Shown here piece after piece: positions 1 to 8,974 of a stretch of DNA of 64,000 nucleotides. The stretch's first letter is position 1; each line of letters starts with the position of its first letter. The notes beneath the pieces were generated by a model. That model saw only the letters and a program-made list of their open reading frames with translations. It had not been told where the DNA came from and did no database searches. The position numbers were made by a program, and so were the translations under genes. Source of the DNA: JBBQZO01 sp038207625 (GTDB taxonomy: Bacteria; Pseudomonadota; Gammaproteobacteria; Burkholderiales; Burkholderiaceae_D); assembly GCA_038207625.1 (NCBI GenBank), contig JBBQZO010000023.1, positions 1 to 64,000 of the forward strand. Direction: 5' to 3'.

Positions 1-1166
1 GAGATCTCCTGCACCAGTTCGGAGGTCTTGCGGATGTTGGGCACCATCGCGTCGAGCAGGCGGCCGGCTTGTTCGGCCATGTCGACGCTGTTGGTGGCCA
101 CCTCGCCAATTTCCTGCGCCGCCAGCTGGCTGCGCTCGGCCAGCTTCCTGACCTCGGCGGCGACGACGGCGAAACCTTTGCCGTGTTCGCCCGCCCGGGC
201 CGCCTCGATGGCCGCGTTCAACGCCAGCAAATTGGTCTGGTAGGCGATGTCGTCGATGATGCGCACCTTCTTGGCGATCTGGGTCATGGCCGCCACGGTG
301 GCCTTGACGGCCGCGCCCCCTTCGGCCGCCTCCAGTGCCGCGCGGCTGGCCATGCTGTCGGTGAGCTGGGCGTTGGCGGTGTTTTGCGCGATCGCCGCCG
401 TCATCTGCTCGATCGAGGCGCTGGTTTCCTCGACCCCGGCGGCCTGCTCGGACGCGGCCTGCGACAGCGCGTTGGCCGTCGCGCTGACCTCCAGCGTGGC
501 CGTCGACAGCGCATCGACGACGCTGCGCACATCGTTGATGATGGCGCTCAGGCTGCGCGTGATCCAGATCGACAGCGCCGCGCCCAGCAACACGATGATG
601 GCTGCCTGGATCAGGTTGGCGCGCCGGCCCGCGTCGAGCAGGGCGGCGATCTGGCCCGACTTGGCGCGCGTTTCGCCCGCATTGACGACGGTGAGCTTCT
701 TGAACGCGTCGGCAATCGGCTTGTCGGCGCCCTTGATGCTGCTGTCAAGTTCGGCCACCGAGGCGCCCTTGGCGCGCGAGGCCACCAGTTGCACCATGCT
801 TTCGTTGTAGCGTTGGCTGGCGCCAAGGATCTCGTCGAGCAGCGTCTGTTCCTCGGCCAGCAGGTGGCCGGTGGCGCGGTAGCTGGCGACGGCCTTGTCG
901 ATGGCCGCCATCTCCAGGGCGAACTTCTTGTCGTACTCGCCGCCCCGGATCAGGTAGTTCTTGAACGCGTGGATGCCGTTGCCCAGCGCCGTATTGCCGG
1001 CCAGTACAGCATCCTTCTTGGTCAAGGTAACGGCCTCGAAGTCCTGCCAGTGGCCGTTCATGGTTTCCAGATTCTGATAGGCGATGGCCGCCAGTGCCAG
1101 CGCCAGGGCCACCACGACGCCAAATCCCAGTTGCAGGCGTGTTTCCATTTTCAAGCGGTTCAACAT
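1..1166 (-). CDS. Methyl-accepting chemotaxis protein, 3' end outside the window
   Basis: Transmembrane chemoreceptor that would signal to CheA/CheW. The ATG at 1166 starts MLNRLKMETR, followed by a first membrane segment (about residues 10-30), a periplasmic four-helix-bundle-like domain, and a second membrane segment near residue 180-200 (AAIIVLLGAALSIW). The cytoplasmic helical domain then has the MCP hairpin with NLLALNAAIEAARAGEHGKG. The frame is still open at base 1, so the C-terminus is missing. Its signalling half is nearly the same as that of the next gene upstream, so the two are recent paralogs. It is last of three chemoreceptor genes on this strand, 81 bp after the previous one, probably co-transcribed. 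The ligand cannot be told. Confidence 0.93.
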   Translation of the reverse strand, partial: MLNRLKMETRLQLGFGVVVALALALAAIAYQNLETMNGHWQDFEAVTLTKKDAVLAGNTALGNGIHAFKNYLIRGGEYDKKFALEMAAIDKAVASYRATGHLLAEEQTLLDEILGASQRYNESMVQLVASRAKGASVAELDSSIKGADKPIADAFKKLTVVNAGETRAKSGQIAALLDAGRRANLIQAAIIVLLGAALSIWITRSLSAIINDVRSVVDALSTATLEVSATANALSQAASEQAAGVEETSASIEQMTAAIAQNTANAQLTDSMASRAALEAAEGGAAVKATVAAMTQIAKKVRIIDDIAYQTNLLALNAAIEAARAGEHGKGFAVVAAEVRKLAERSQLAAQEIGEVATNSVDMAEQAGRLLDAMVPNIRKTSELVQEI

Positions 1167-1247
1167 GGTATTTCCTTTGCCTGGGTCGGTCGATGCCGTC
1201 GCCATGGGCGGCGGCGCTGAGAACAATGTGGCCGGTGCGCGCCGGTC

Positions 1248-3410
1248 TTAAAAGGACGTGAAATGGGCCTCGTCGGCTGAGTGCCCGGGCGGCGGCGCCA
1301 GCGCCGCGCGGGATGCTGGTTTGTCGGCCGACGCCAGCTGGCGGCGCGCCGGCGCGCGCGTCGGCGCGGCCGGCGCCGGCCGGGCGGTGCTGCCCACGCT
1401 GAAGAAAGCCATCGCCGTTTGCAGTTGTTCGGCCTGGCTGCTCATCTCCTCGGCCGTGGCGGCCAGTTGTTCCGAGCTGGCCGCGTTTTGCTGGGTGGTC
1501 GTGTTCAGTTGCCCGACCGCCGCGTTGATCTGGCCCACCGCCGACGACTGCTCCTCCGACGCGGCCGTGATTTCCTGCACCAGGTCGGAGGTCTTCTTGA
1601 TCTTCGGGACCATCGCGTCGAGCAGGCGCCCGGCCTGTTCGGCCAGTTCGACGCTGCTGCCGGCCACCTGGCCGATCTCCTGGGCGGCCACCTGGCTGCG
1701 CTCGGCCAGCTTGCGCACTTCCGCGGCCACCACCGCGAAGCCCTTGCCGTGTTCGCCCGCCCGGGCCGCCTCGATGGCCGCGTTCAGCGCCAGCAAATTG
1801 GTCTGGTAGGCGATGTCGTCGATGATGCTGATCTTGTTGGCGATCTGCTTCATTGCCGCAACGGTGGCGCGCACCACCTCGCCGCCTTGCTGGGCTTCGT
1901 GCGCCGCTTCGCTGGCCATGCGGTCGGTCAGCTTGGCGTTTTCCGTGTTCTGCATGATCGAGGCCGTCATCTGCTCGATCGAGGCGCTGGTCTGTTCGGC
2001 GCCGGCCGCCTGCACCGAGGCCGCCTCGGACAGCGCCATCGAGGTGGCGCTGACCTGTTCGGACGCGGCCGCCATCGCCTCGGCGGCCAGGTTCACTTCG
2101 CCGACCACCTTGGCCAGCTTGCGCACGGTGCCATTGGTGTGTTCTTTGAGTTCGCCAAAGGCGCCCTGGTAGTCGCGCTCGATGGTCTTGTTCAGGTCGC
2201 CCTCGGCCATCGCGCCCATCACGCGTCCGACGTCGGCGATGCTGGCGCGCAGTTTGTCGGTCATCGCGTGCATCGCCTGCAGCACCTGGCCGATTTCGTC
2301 GGCGCGTCCGACGCTGATGTCGGTGTCGAGGTGGCCGTCGGCGATCGCATGGGCTGCCGTCACCGCCTGCTGCAAGGGGCGCGTGATCGACACCGTGATC
2401 AGGTAGCCGATCCAGCCGGCGATCAGTGAGATCAGGCAGACCGCGCCGAGCAGCGTGGTCATCGCGCCGGCCAGGCGCGCGGCGCGCTCGAGCAGCAGTT
2501 TGTCGAGTTCGACGGTGGCCACGTCGAGCAGTTTGTACTGGCTGTCGATGGCGCGCGTGAAGGCGCTCAGGTACTCGCCCGCCGGGTAGCTCGGCGGGTC
2601 GGTCTTGATCAGCTGCTGGTCGGTCAATTGCAGCACCTGCTGGGCGTCGCCCAGCGTGTCGTCGATGATCTTCTGCAGGTGCTCACGCAGTACGGGATTG
2701 GCGGCGGCCGCTTTCCCGAACGCGACGGCCATGCTGGCATGGTGCTCATGGGCGTTCTCAAGCAGGCCGGCGACGTCGGCGCGCTCCTCCGGCAGGATCT
2801 TCTTTTGCGTCAGCAAGCTCACGCCGCGCGCGCGCAGACGGCCCAGATCCTCGGCCAGCGCGGGCAGCTGATAGAAGGCGGCCAGCACCAGGTAGAAGCT
2901 GTCCGCGTCCGGGTCCAGCGTCAGGCCGAAGTGGTCGGCCACCAGGTCGTTTACGCCCATCAGCTGGGTCACCAGTTCGGTGTGGCTGGCGATGCTGGCC
3001 TTGGCATTGGCGTTCTTGTTCTTCAGTTCCGCGCTGAGGATCTTCCAGTGCGCGTGGGTATCGTCCCAGGCCGCCAGCGCGGCCGGATCGTGCACGCTCG
3101 CCTTGAGCAGCGCCGCCACGTTCTGGAAGGCGCGTTCGGTTTCCTGCTGTTTGGCGTGCAAGGCGTCGGCCTTGTCGTCGGCGCCGCCGAACACCAGCGC
3201 GCTCAGGCCGCGCTGTTGCTGGGTCAGCTGTATCAGTTGCAGCAAGGCCTTGACCGGCACCGTGCCGCGCGTTTCCATCCGGGCCGCGTCGAGGTTCTTG
3301 TACGAGTCGCGCACGTACAGAAAGGAGGGCACGCTGACCAGCGTCAGTCCGAGCAGGCCGAGGATGGCGAATTTCTTCCACAGCAGCAGTTGGTTCAGGA
3401 AACGGCTCAT
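1248..3410 (-). CDS. Methyl-accepting chemotaxis protein with NIT-like sensor region
   Basis: Membrane chemoreceptor, 720 residues. I start it at the ATG at 3410 (MSRFLNQLLL), preceded by GAGGATGGAGC, rather than 48 bp upstream, because the upstream extension is basic and unlike a receptor start. Order: membrane helix at about 13-32; a periplasmic domain of about 280 residues containing QQQRGLSAL, the signature seen in nitrate/nitrite-sensing (NIT) helical domains, and LDPDADSFYLV; a second membrane helix near 320-345; HAMP; then the MCP hairpin near 530-575 (NLLALNAAIEAARAGEHGKG). It ends in HFTSF, resembling the aromatic-x-x-aromatic CheR/CheB tether pentapeptide. A related sensor region occurs in the GGDEF-EAL protein at 39403. 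The signal sensed is unknown. Confidence 0.93.
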   Translation of the reverse strand: MSRFLNQLLLWKKFAILGLLGLTLVSVPSFLYVRDSYKNLDAARMETRGTVPVKALLQLIQLTQQQRGLSALVFGGADDKADALHAKQQETERAFQNVAALLKASVHDPAALAAWDDTHAHWKILSAELKNKNANAKASIASHTELVTQLMGVNDLVADHFGLTLDPDADSFYLVLAAFYQLPALAEDLGRLRARGVSLLTQKKILPEERADVAGLLENAHEHHASMAVAFGKAAAANPVLREHLQKIIDDTLGDAQQVLQLTDQQLIKTDPPSYPAGEYLSAFTRAIDSQYKLLDVATVELDKLLLERAARLAGAMTTLLGAVCLISLIAGWIGYLITVSITRPLQQAVTAAHAIADGHLDTDISVGRADEIGQVLQAMHAMTDKLRASIADVGRVMGAMAEGDLNKTIERDYQGAFGELKEHTNGTVRKLAKVVGEVNLAAEAMAAASEQVSATSMALSEAASVQAAGAEQTSASIEQMTASIMQNTENAKLTDRMASEAAHEAQQGGEVVRATVAAMKQIANKISIIDDIAYQTNLLALNAAIEAARAGEHGKGFAVVAAEVRKLAERSQVAAQEIGQVAGSSVELAEQAGRLLDAMVPKIKKTSDLVQEITAASEEQSSAVGQINAAVGQLNTTTQQNAASSEQLAATAEEMSSQAEQLQTAMAFFSVGSTARPAPAAPTRAPARRQLASADKPASRAALAPPPGHSADEAHFTSF

Positions 3411-3476
3411 GCTCCATCCTCGGTAAAGTCGGCGCCTAGGCCGTCGTGTCCGCCGCACAAACAGGGTTGCGCGCGG

Positions 3477-4625
3477 TTAAAAGAAGGTGATTTCCTCGTC
3501 CTGCGCCTGCTTGCCCTGGGGTAGCTTGGCGTTGCCGTGGCGCTCGTCGTCCATCGTGTAATGGGCCGCCAGTTCGGTGAGCCACTGGTCGGCACTGGGC
3601 AGTTCCGGCGTGTCGAGCGCCTGGGTGAAGCGGCTCAGGTCGGCGTCGATGACGCTGAGGATCTGGCTGATCCGGTCCTGGTATTGCAGCGACACGAGCA
3701 GGTTTTCCACTTCGCCGCGGATCAGTGCGCCCTGAGTGCGCATGCTGGCCGCCGAGCTGCCCAACTCGCGCACATGGTCCAGCACATCTTGCACCACGCT
3801 GCCGGACACGGCGATGGCTTTCTTGTCATCGTCGGCCGCGCGCGCGGCCACCTCCAGCGTCTGTTCCATCACGGTGCCGATCTGGCTGACCCGGCTGCTG
3901 ATGCGGGTGGCCGTGTCAGCCGACTGCTGCGACAGTTTGCGCACCTCGCCGGCCACGACCGCAAAACCGCGTCCGGCGCTGCCGGCGCGCGCCGCCTCGA
4001 TCGCCGCGTTCAGGGCCAGCAAATTGGTGTGCGCGGCGATCAGGCTCACTTCGGCCGCCATCTCCTTGAGTTCGCGGGTGGACTGGGCCAGCGTGCTCAC
4101 GCTGGCGAGCAAGGCGTCCTTGCCGCCGATGATGCGTTCGAGCGAACCGATCACCGGGCCCAGTTCGCGTTCGCACAATGTCAGCAGCGTCATCGCCATG
4201 CTGTCGCTGGCGCCCCGCTGATGCTGGCTTACGCCAACAAAACCGGCCTGCTCGAATTGCGTGACGACGGCCGCGAAACTGTCGATCAGCTGCATCACCG
4301 CCTCCTCGGTCTGGGACTTGACGGTGCCGATATGCTGTTGCCAGACCGGCAGGATGGCGCCCAGCAGATCGCTCAGCGCAGTCGGTGACGGGGGCGGCTG
4401 ATACTGGGGCGGCGCTGCGTGACGGTGCGCGACGGCCAGTTGCCAGGCCAGCGAACCGGTCAACAGCGCGACCGCGCACACGCTAAATACTTCCCACGGG
4501 CCCGCGTGGCGCAGCAACGGCAGTGCCGCGCAGGCGCTCGCCAGCAGGGCAATGGCGGCGTAACGCCAAGGCGCTGGTGTGGCCGGGCTGGTCGCGTCCG
4601 ATGACGAGTAAGGGGTGCGCATCAA
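3477..4625 (-). CDS. Small methyl-accepting chemotaxis-like protein
   Basis: A 382-residue receptor-like signalling protein, short for an MCP. Two closely spaced membrane segments (about 21-35 and 44-65) leave almost no periplasmic domain, so it probably senses in the membrane or cytoplasm. The cytoplasmic helices carry the hairpin sequence NLLALNAAIEAARAGSAGRG and VVAGEVRKLSQQSADTA around residues 190-235. The C-terminal 100 residues are helical without a recognised domain and end EEITFF. It is first of the three chemoreceptor genes, 66 bp ahead of the next, so it probably leads their transcript. The start is the first of two consecutive ATG codons (4625 and 4622); the second is equally possible. 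Confidence 0.88.
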   Translation of the reverse strand: MMRTPYSSSDATSPATPAPWRYAAIALLASACAALPLLRHAGPWEVFSVCAVALLTGSLAWQLAVAHRHAAPPQYQPPPSPTALSDLLGAILPVWQQHIGTVKSQTEEAVMQLIDSFAAVVTQFEQAGFVGVSQHQRGASDSMAMTLLTLCERELGPVIGSLERIIGGKDALLASVSTLAQSTRELKEMAAEVSLIAAHTNLLALNAAIEAARAGSAGRGFAVVAGEVRKLSQQSADTATRISSRVSQIGTVMEQTLEVAARAADDDKKAIAVSGSVVQDVLDHVRELGSSAASMRTQGALIRGEVENLLVSLQYQDRISQILSVIDADLSRFTQALDTPELPSADQWLTELAAHYTMDDERHGNAKLPQGKQAQDEEITFF

Positions 4626-5169
4626 TTGACGATCCGATCATTTGTAAATTACTCGCGATGGATGGAGGCTGGTTGCGTACGGCGCTTGCGCACTGCGGAA
4701 TCGGCGCGACAGGCAGTTTTTCCGTATCGAATTAGCATGTTTCTTGACACAGTCGCTTGATTCCGCTTAACTATAGCATCGAATATTCGGTGCAACAGCG
4801 CCCAAAATCGATGGAAATAAAATAAACCGATGTTCATGGGAAATACCTGCCGTAGCGTGTATTTTGTGACAATTTGAGAGAATTGCACGTTTTCCTGTGT
4901 GTTAATTCACGCGCCAGATCGCGTCAGCCCGTGTGGACAGGTTGCGGCGGACGGTTTGAGTTGAAATATTATTTCCATATTTGCGGCTAAATGAAATTTA
5001 ATTTCATTGCCTTCGCGCCGGTGCGGCACGCGGCGCGCCCGGGGCGGCCCGGGCGCGGGCGGCGCCGAGCGGGCGCGCTGCCAAGTGCTTGCTCGCTTGC
5101 AATGTTCGACAATCCGCCAGCGACCGGCTAAACTACCGCCACACAAGCTTTGCTGCAGAAGGAGAAACG
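4626..5169. other. Intergenic region between the chemoreceptors and accD
   Basis: 544 bp without a credible gene. The left 350 bp are clearly AT-richer than the surroundings and should hold the promoter of the chemoreceptor operon. I see a 10-bp palindrome CGAATATTCG at 4780-4789 and a plus-strand TTGACA at 4744-4749, but no convincing paired -10. The block at 5020-5090 is extremely GC-rich. The accD promoter candidate is at the right end. Confidence 0.6.
5105..5134 (+). promoter_or_regulatory. Candidate sigma70 promoter of accD
   Basis: TTCGAC at 5105-5110 and TAAACT at 5129-5134 with an 18-bp spacer. A start near 5141 gives a leader of about 30 nt before the accD ATG, which has AGGAGA upstream. 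The match to consensus is moderate. Confidence 0.35.
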
Positions 5170-6042
5170 ATGAGTTGGTTAGAAAAACTGCTGCCCCCAC
5201 GGATCCAGCGTTCCGACGCTGGCGCGCGCAAGACCATGCCCGAGGGCCTGTGGGTCAAATGCCCGTCGTGCGAGGCGGTGCTGTATCGGACCGACCTCGA
5301 ATCGAACCTGCATGTGTGTCCGAAATGCAGCCACCACATGCGCATCCGCGCCCGTGCCCGCATCGACGGCCTGCTCGACGAGGGCGGACGCTACGAAATC
5401 GGCCAGGAAACGCTGCCGGTGGACACGCTCAAGTTCAAGGACAGCAAAAAATACCCGGATCGCCTGAAGGCGGCCATGGAAGCGACGGGCGAAACGGATG
5501 CGCTGATCGTCATGGGCGGCGCCATCATGACGCTGCCAGTGGTGCTGGCCTGCTTCGAATTCGAATTCATGGGCGGCTCGATGGGGTCCGTCGTCGGTGA
5601 GCGTTTCGTGCGCGGCGCCCAGGTCGCGCTGGAGCAAAAAGTGCCGTTCATTTGCGTCTCCGCCAGTGGCGGCGCGCGCATGCAGGAAGGCTTGCTGTCG
5701 CTGATGCAGATGGCCAAGACGACGGCGATGCTGACCAAATTGTCCGAGAAAAAGCTGCCGTTCATCAGCGTGCTGACCGATCCGACCATGGGCGGCGTGT
5801 CGGCCTCGTTCGCCTTCATGGGCGACGTGGTGATCGCCGAGCCGAAGGCGCTGATTGGTTTTGCCGGCCCGCGCGTGATCGAAAACACCGTGCGTGAAAA
5901 ACTGCCCGAGGGCTTCCAGCGCGCCGAGTTCCTGGTGCAAAAAGGCGCCGTCGACATGATCGTCGACCGCCGCAAGATGCGCGAAGAAATCGCCCGTCTG
6001 CTGGCCATCCTGCAGGACCAGGCCGCCGACGTGCTGGCCTGA
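5170..6042 (+). CDS. accD: Acetyl-CoA carboxylase carboxyltransferase subunit beta
   Basis: Beta subunit of the carboxyltransferase half of acetyl-CoA carboxylase. With AccA it moves the carboxyl group from biotin to acetyl-CoA to give malonyl-CoA, the first step of fatty acid synthesis, in the cytoplasm. It has 290 residues, the usual length. The N-terminal zinc ribbon is complete, with cysteines 31, 34, 50 and 53. The crotonase-like core includes SASGGARMQEGLLSLMQM and the oxyanion-hole glycines. The start is the ATG at 5170, after AAGGAGAAACG. folC follows 73 bp later, as in most Burkholderiales. The genes usually upstream in that order (trp genes) are replaced here by chemoreceptors on the other strand. 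Confidence 0.98.
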   Translation: MSWLEKLLPPRIQRSDAGARKTMPEGLWVKCPSCEAVLYRTDLESNLHVCPKCSHHMRIRARARIDGLLDEGGRYEIGQETLPVDTLKFKDSKKYPDRLKAAMEATGETDALIVMGGAIMTLPVVLACFEFEFMGGSMGSVVGERFVRGAQVALEQKVPFICVSASGGARMQEGLLSLMQMAKTTAMLTKLSEKKLPFISVLTDPTMGGVSASFAFMGDVVIAEPKALIGFAGPRVIENTVREKLPEGFQRAEFLVQKGAVDMIVDRRKMREEIARLLAILQDQAADVLA

Positions 6043-6115
6043 TTTTCCATTCCGCCACACCGGCGCGCGCCAGCGGTACGGCGCGCGCCGCGCCTCACTG
6101 CTGACTAGCCGTCCC

Positions 6116-7414
6116 ATGCACAATCTCCCCACTACCTTGCCGCAATGGCTGGCGCTGCTTGAGTCGCGCCACGCCGAAATCCACATCAACATGGGCCTTG
6201 AGCGCGTGCGTACCGTCAAGGAGCGCATGGCGCTGGCATTTTCCTGCCCGGTGGTGATGGTGGCCGGCACCAACGGCAAGGGCTCGACCTGCGCGATGCT
6301 GGAATCGATACTGCTGCGCGCCGGCTACAAGGTGGGGCTGTACATCAAGCCGCATTTTCTCGACTTTAACGAGCGCGCCCGCGTCAACGGCGAACTGGCC
6401 AGCGACGCGATGCTGATCGCCAGTTTCAACGCCGTCGAAACGCTGCGCGGCGACATCGACCTGACCTATTTCGAATTCACCACACTGGCCATCCTGCATT
6501 TGCTGGCTGGCGCCGGGATGGACGTGGTGATCCTCGAAGTGGGGCTGGGCGGACGGCTCGACGCGGTCAACGTGATCGACGCCGACGTGTCCATCGTCAC
6601 CAGCGTGGACATCGACCACACCGATTTCCTGGGCAGCACGCGCGAGGGCATCGGCTTCGAGAAGGCCGGCATTTTCCGCGCCGGCAAACCGGCCATCTGC
6701 AGCGACCCGGTGCCGCCGGCCTCGCTGGTGGCGCACGCCGAGGCGGTCAAGGCGGACCTGTGGCTGCTGGGGCGTGACTTCAATTATTCGGGTGACAAGC
6801 AGCAGTGGAACTACGGCGGGCGCGAGCAAAGGCGCAATTCGCTGGCCTATCCGAGCCTGCGCGGCGCCAACCAGCTGCTCAACGCCAGCGCCGCGCTGGC
6901 CGCGCTCGAGGCGCTGCGCCTGGTGCTGCCGGTGGGCGCCCAGGACGTGCGCGGCGGGCTGGTGATGGTCGAGTTGCCGGGGCGCTTCCAGGTGCTGCCG
7001 GGTCGCCCGACAGTGATCCTGGACGTGGCGCACAATCCGCACGCGGCCAGCGCGCTGGGCCAGAATCTGGGCAATATGGGGTTTCACCCCTACACCTACG
7101 CGGTGTTCGGGGTGATGCAGGACAAGGACATCGCCGGCGTCGTCGCGCCGCTGGCCCAGTATGTCGATCACTGGTGCCTGACCGAGCTGCCGTCGCCCCG
7201 TTCGGCCAAGGCCGAAGATCTGGCCGCGCTGGTGTCGGCGCTGCCGGTGGCGCCGGCCGGACTCGATGAGCGCAGTGCCAAGGTTTTCGCCGACCCGGGC
7301 GCCGCTTTCGCGAATGCGATGAGCCGAGCCGGGGAGAATGATAGAATTGTGGTCTTTGGCTCCTTCCTGACTGTCGCTGGCGTCATGGCGGCCAGAAAAA
7401 CCTCACACCACTGA
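6116..7414 (+). CDS. folC: Bifunctional dihydrofolate synthase / folylpolyglutamate synthase
   Basis: Adds glutamate to dihydropteroate and then to tetrahydrofolates, ATP-dependent, in the cytoplasm. It has 432 residues, the normal length. The N-terminal Mur-ligase-type ATPase domain has the P-loop GTNGKGSTCAML at about residues 48-59, followed by the substrate loop with YFEFTTLAIL and VGLGGRLDAVN. The C-terminal glutamate ligase domain contains VILDVAHNPHAA. It sits between accD and a SPOR-domain gene 12 bp downstream, so folC, the SPOR gene and cvpA are probably one operon. Confidence 0.97.
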   Translation: MHNLPTTLPQWLALLESRHAEIHINMGLERVRTVKERMALAFSCPVVMVAGTNGKGSTCAMLESILLRAGYKVGLYIKPHFLDFNERARVNGELASDAMLIASFNAVETLRGDIDLTYFEFTTLAILHLLAGAGMDVVILEVGLGGRLDAVNVIDADVSIVTSVDIDHTDFLGSTREGIGFEKAGIFRAGKPAICSDPVPPASLVAHAEAVKADLWLLGRDFNYSGDKQQWNYGGREQRRNSLAYPSLRGANQLLNASAALAALEALRLVLPVGAQDVRGGLVMVELPGRFQVLPGRPTVILDVAHNPHAASALGQNLGNMGFHPYTYAVFGVMQDKDIAGVVAPLAQYVDHWCLTELPSPRSAKAEDLAALVSALPVAPAGLDERSAKVFADPGAAFANAMSRAGENDRIVVFGSFLTVAGVMAARKTSHH

Positions 7415-7426
7415 AGAAACTAACGC

Positions 7427-8428
7427 ATGGGCTTGTTCTCGTTCCTCCGTAAAAACAAGCAAGATGTCTCGGCCGACGATGGCGGTTACGTGTCACGCTC
7501 CGACGATGAGTCGGCCAGTGCGCGGGCGCGCTCGAAGCGCGCCTCGAACGCCGGCGCGTCCCCCGCCAAGCGCGGGCGCGACGCGGCCGATCCGATTTTG
7601 CCGGAGAAAAAACGCGCGCGCCGCCGCCTGGTCGGCGCCATCGCGCTGGCGCTAGCCGTCGCGGTGGGCTTGCCGATGCTGCTGGACTCCGAACCCAAGC
7701 CGCTGTCGTCCGACATCGCGATCCAGATTCCGTCCAAGGACAAGGTGGCCCCGCTGGCGTTGCCCGCCGCCGTCAAGCCCGATACGGTGGCGGCCAGCGC
7801 GGCGCTCGATCAGCGCGAAGAAATCGTCACGCCACCGGCGCCGCCCAAAACCGTCGCAGCGCCCGAGCCCAAACTGAACGCGGACCCCAAACCGGCACGC
7901 GAGACCGTCAAGCCGGATGCGAACAGCGTGGCCAAGGTCGAACTCAAGGCGCAAGAACACAAGCCGGTCGAGCGCAAGCCGGTCGAACACAAGCCGGCCG
8001 AGGCCAAACCGGCCGAACCGCGCGTCGTCGACAGCAAGCCGGCCGAGCCGCGCACGGTCGAGGCCAGGCCCAAGCCGGTCTTGAAAACGGACGACAAGCC
8101 GGTCGAACACGACGACGACAGCGCGCGCGCGCTGGCCATCCTCGAAGGCAAGGCGACCGCGCATGCCGACGGGCCGGCCCACGCCGAGGCGGCGCCCGTC
8201 AAATACGTGTTGCAGGTGGCCGCGCTGGCGACCCAGGACAAGGTCAACGAATTGCAGGGCAAACTCAAAGAGGCCGGCATCAAGTCGTACACGCAAAAAG
8301 TGCCGACCGAGTCGGGCGAGCGCATCCGCATCCGGGTCGGCCCGTTCGCCAACAAGGAAGAGGCCGAAAAGGCGCGCGCCAAGCTGGGCAAGATCGGCTT
8401 GAGCGGCAGCGTGGTGCCGGCCGGATGA
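7427..8428 (+). CDS. SPOR domain-containing inner-membrane protein (DedD-like)
   Basis: A 333-residue bitopic protein. It has a short basic cytoplasmic N-terminus, one membrane segment at about residues 67-86 (LVGAIALALAVAVGLPMLL), a long periplasmic linker rich in Lys, Pro, Glu and Ala with repeated KPVE/KPAE units (residues about 105-235), and a C-terminal SPOR domain (YVLQVAALATQDKVNELQ to the end). SPOR domains bind denuded glycan strands at the division septum, so a role in cell division like DedD or FtsN is inferred. It lies between folC and cvpA, the position of dedD in many proteobacteria. Confidence 0.92.
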   Translation: MGLFSFLRKNKQDVSADDGGYVSRSDDESASARARSKRASNAGASPAKRGRDAADPILPEKKRARRRLVGAIALALAVAVGLPMLLDSEPKPLSSDIAIQIPSKDKVAPLALPAAVKPDTVAASAALDQREEIVTPPAPPKTVAAPEPKLNADPKPARETVKPDANSVAKVELKAQEHKPVERKPVEHKPAEAKPAEPRVVDSKPAEPRTVEARPKPVLKTDDKPVEHDDDSARALAILEGKATAHADGPAHAEAAPVKYVLQVAALATQDKVNELQGKLKEAGIKSYTQKVPTESGERIRIRVGPFANKEEAEKARAKLGKIGLSGSVVPAG

Positions 8429-8444
8429 TGAGGCTGGCCCCGGC

Positions 8445-8933
8445 GTGACCATTTTCGATTATGTGTTGCTGTTTATTTTGAGCGCTTCCGTCATTATCAG
8501 CCTGCTGCGCGGGCTGGTGCGCGAGATGCTGTCGCTGCTGGGTTGGGTGGTCGCCTTCGTGCTGGCCAATCTGTACAGCGCGCAGCTGGCGGTGTTGCTG
8601 CCGCCCGTGATCCCGGGCGAGGCGGTGCGCATGATGGTGGCGTTTGTCGCGCTGTTCATCGGCGTGCGCGTGCTGATGGGTTTGCTCACGCTGGTCGTCG
8701 AAGGGCTGGTCAAGGCCAGCGGCCTGTCGCTCGCTGACCGGGGCCTGGGCGCCGTGTTCGGCCTGGCGCGCGGCGTCGTCATCGCGCTCGCTGCGGTGAT
8801 GGTGTGCGGCATGACGGCGCTGCCGCAGCAGCCGATGTGGAAACAGGCCATGCTCGCTCCGATGGCTGAACAGGCCGCCCACGCGGTCAAGCCGCTGTTG
8901 CCGCAGGCGCTGGCCGAGCACGTCCAGTTTTGA
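8445..8933 (+). CDS. cvpA: CvpA family membrane protein
   Basis: A 162-residue inner-membrane protein with about four membrane segments (VLLFILSASVIISLL, LSLLGWVVAFVLANLY, MMVAFVALFIGVRVLMGL, GVVIALAAVMVCGM) and the conserved RGxxRE motif after the first (LLRGLVREMLSLLGW). CvpA-family proteins are linked to colicin V production and envelope homeostasis; the biochemical role is not settled. The start is a GTG at 8445, 16 bp after the SPOR gene. It lies just before purF, the classic cvpA-purF order. Confidence 0.94.
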   Translation: MTIFDYVLLFILSASVIISLLRGLVREMLSLLGWVVAFVLANLYSAQLAVLLPPVIPGEAVRMMVAFVALFIGVRVLMGLLTLVVEGLVKASGLSLADRGLGAVFGLARGVVIALAAVMVCGMTALPQQPMWKQAMLAPMAEQAAHAVKPLLPQALAEHVQF

Positions 8934-8974
8934 ATTTTTTTGAATCAGCAGTACCAGTCTTTTAGGAGCACACC

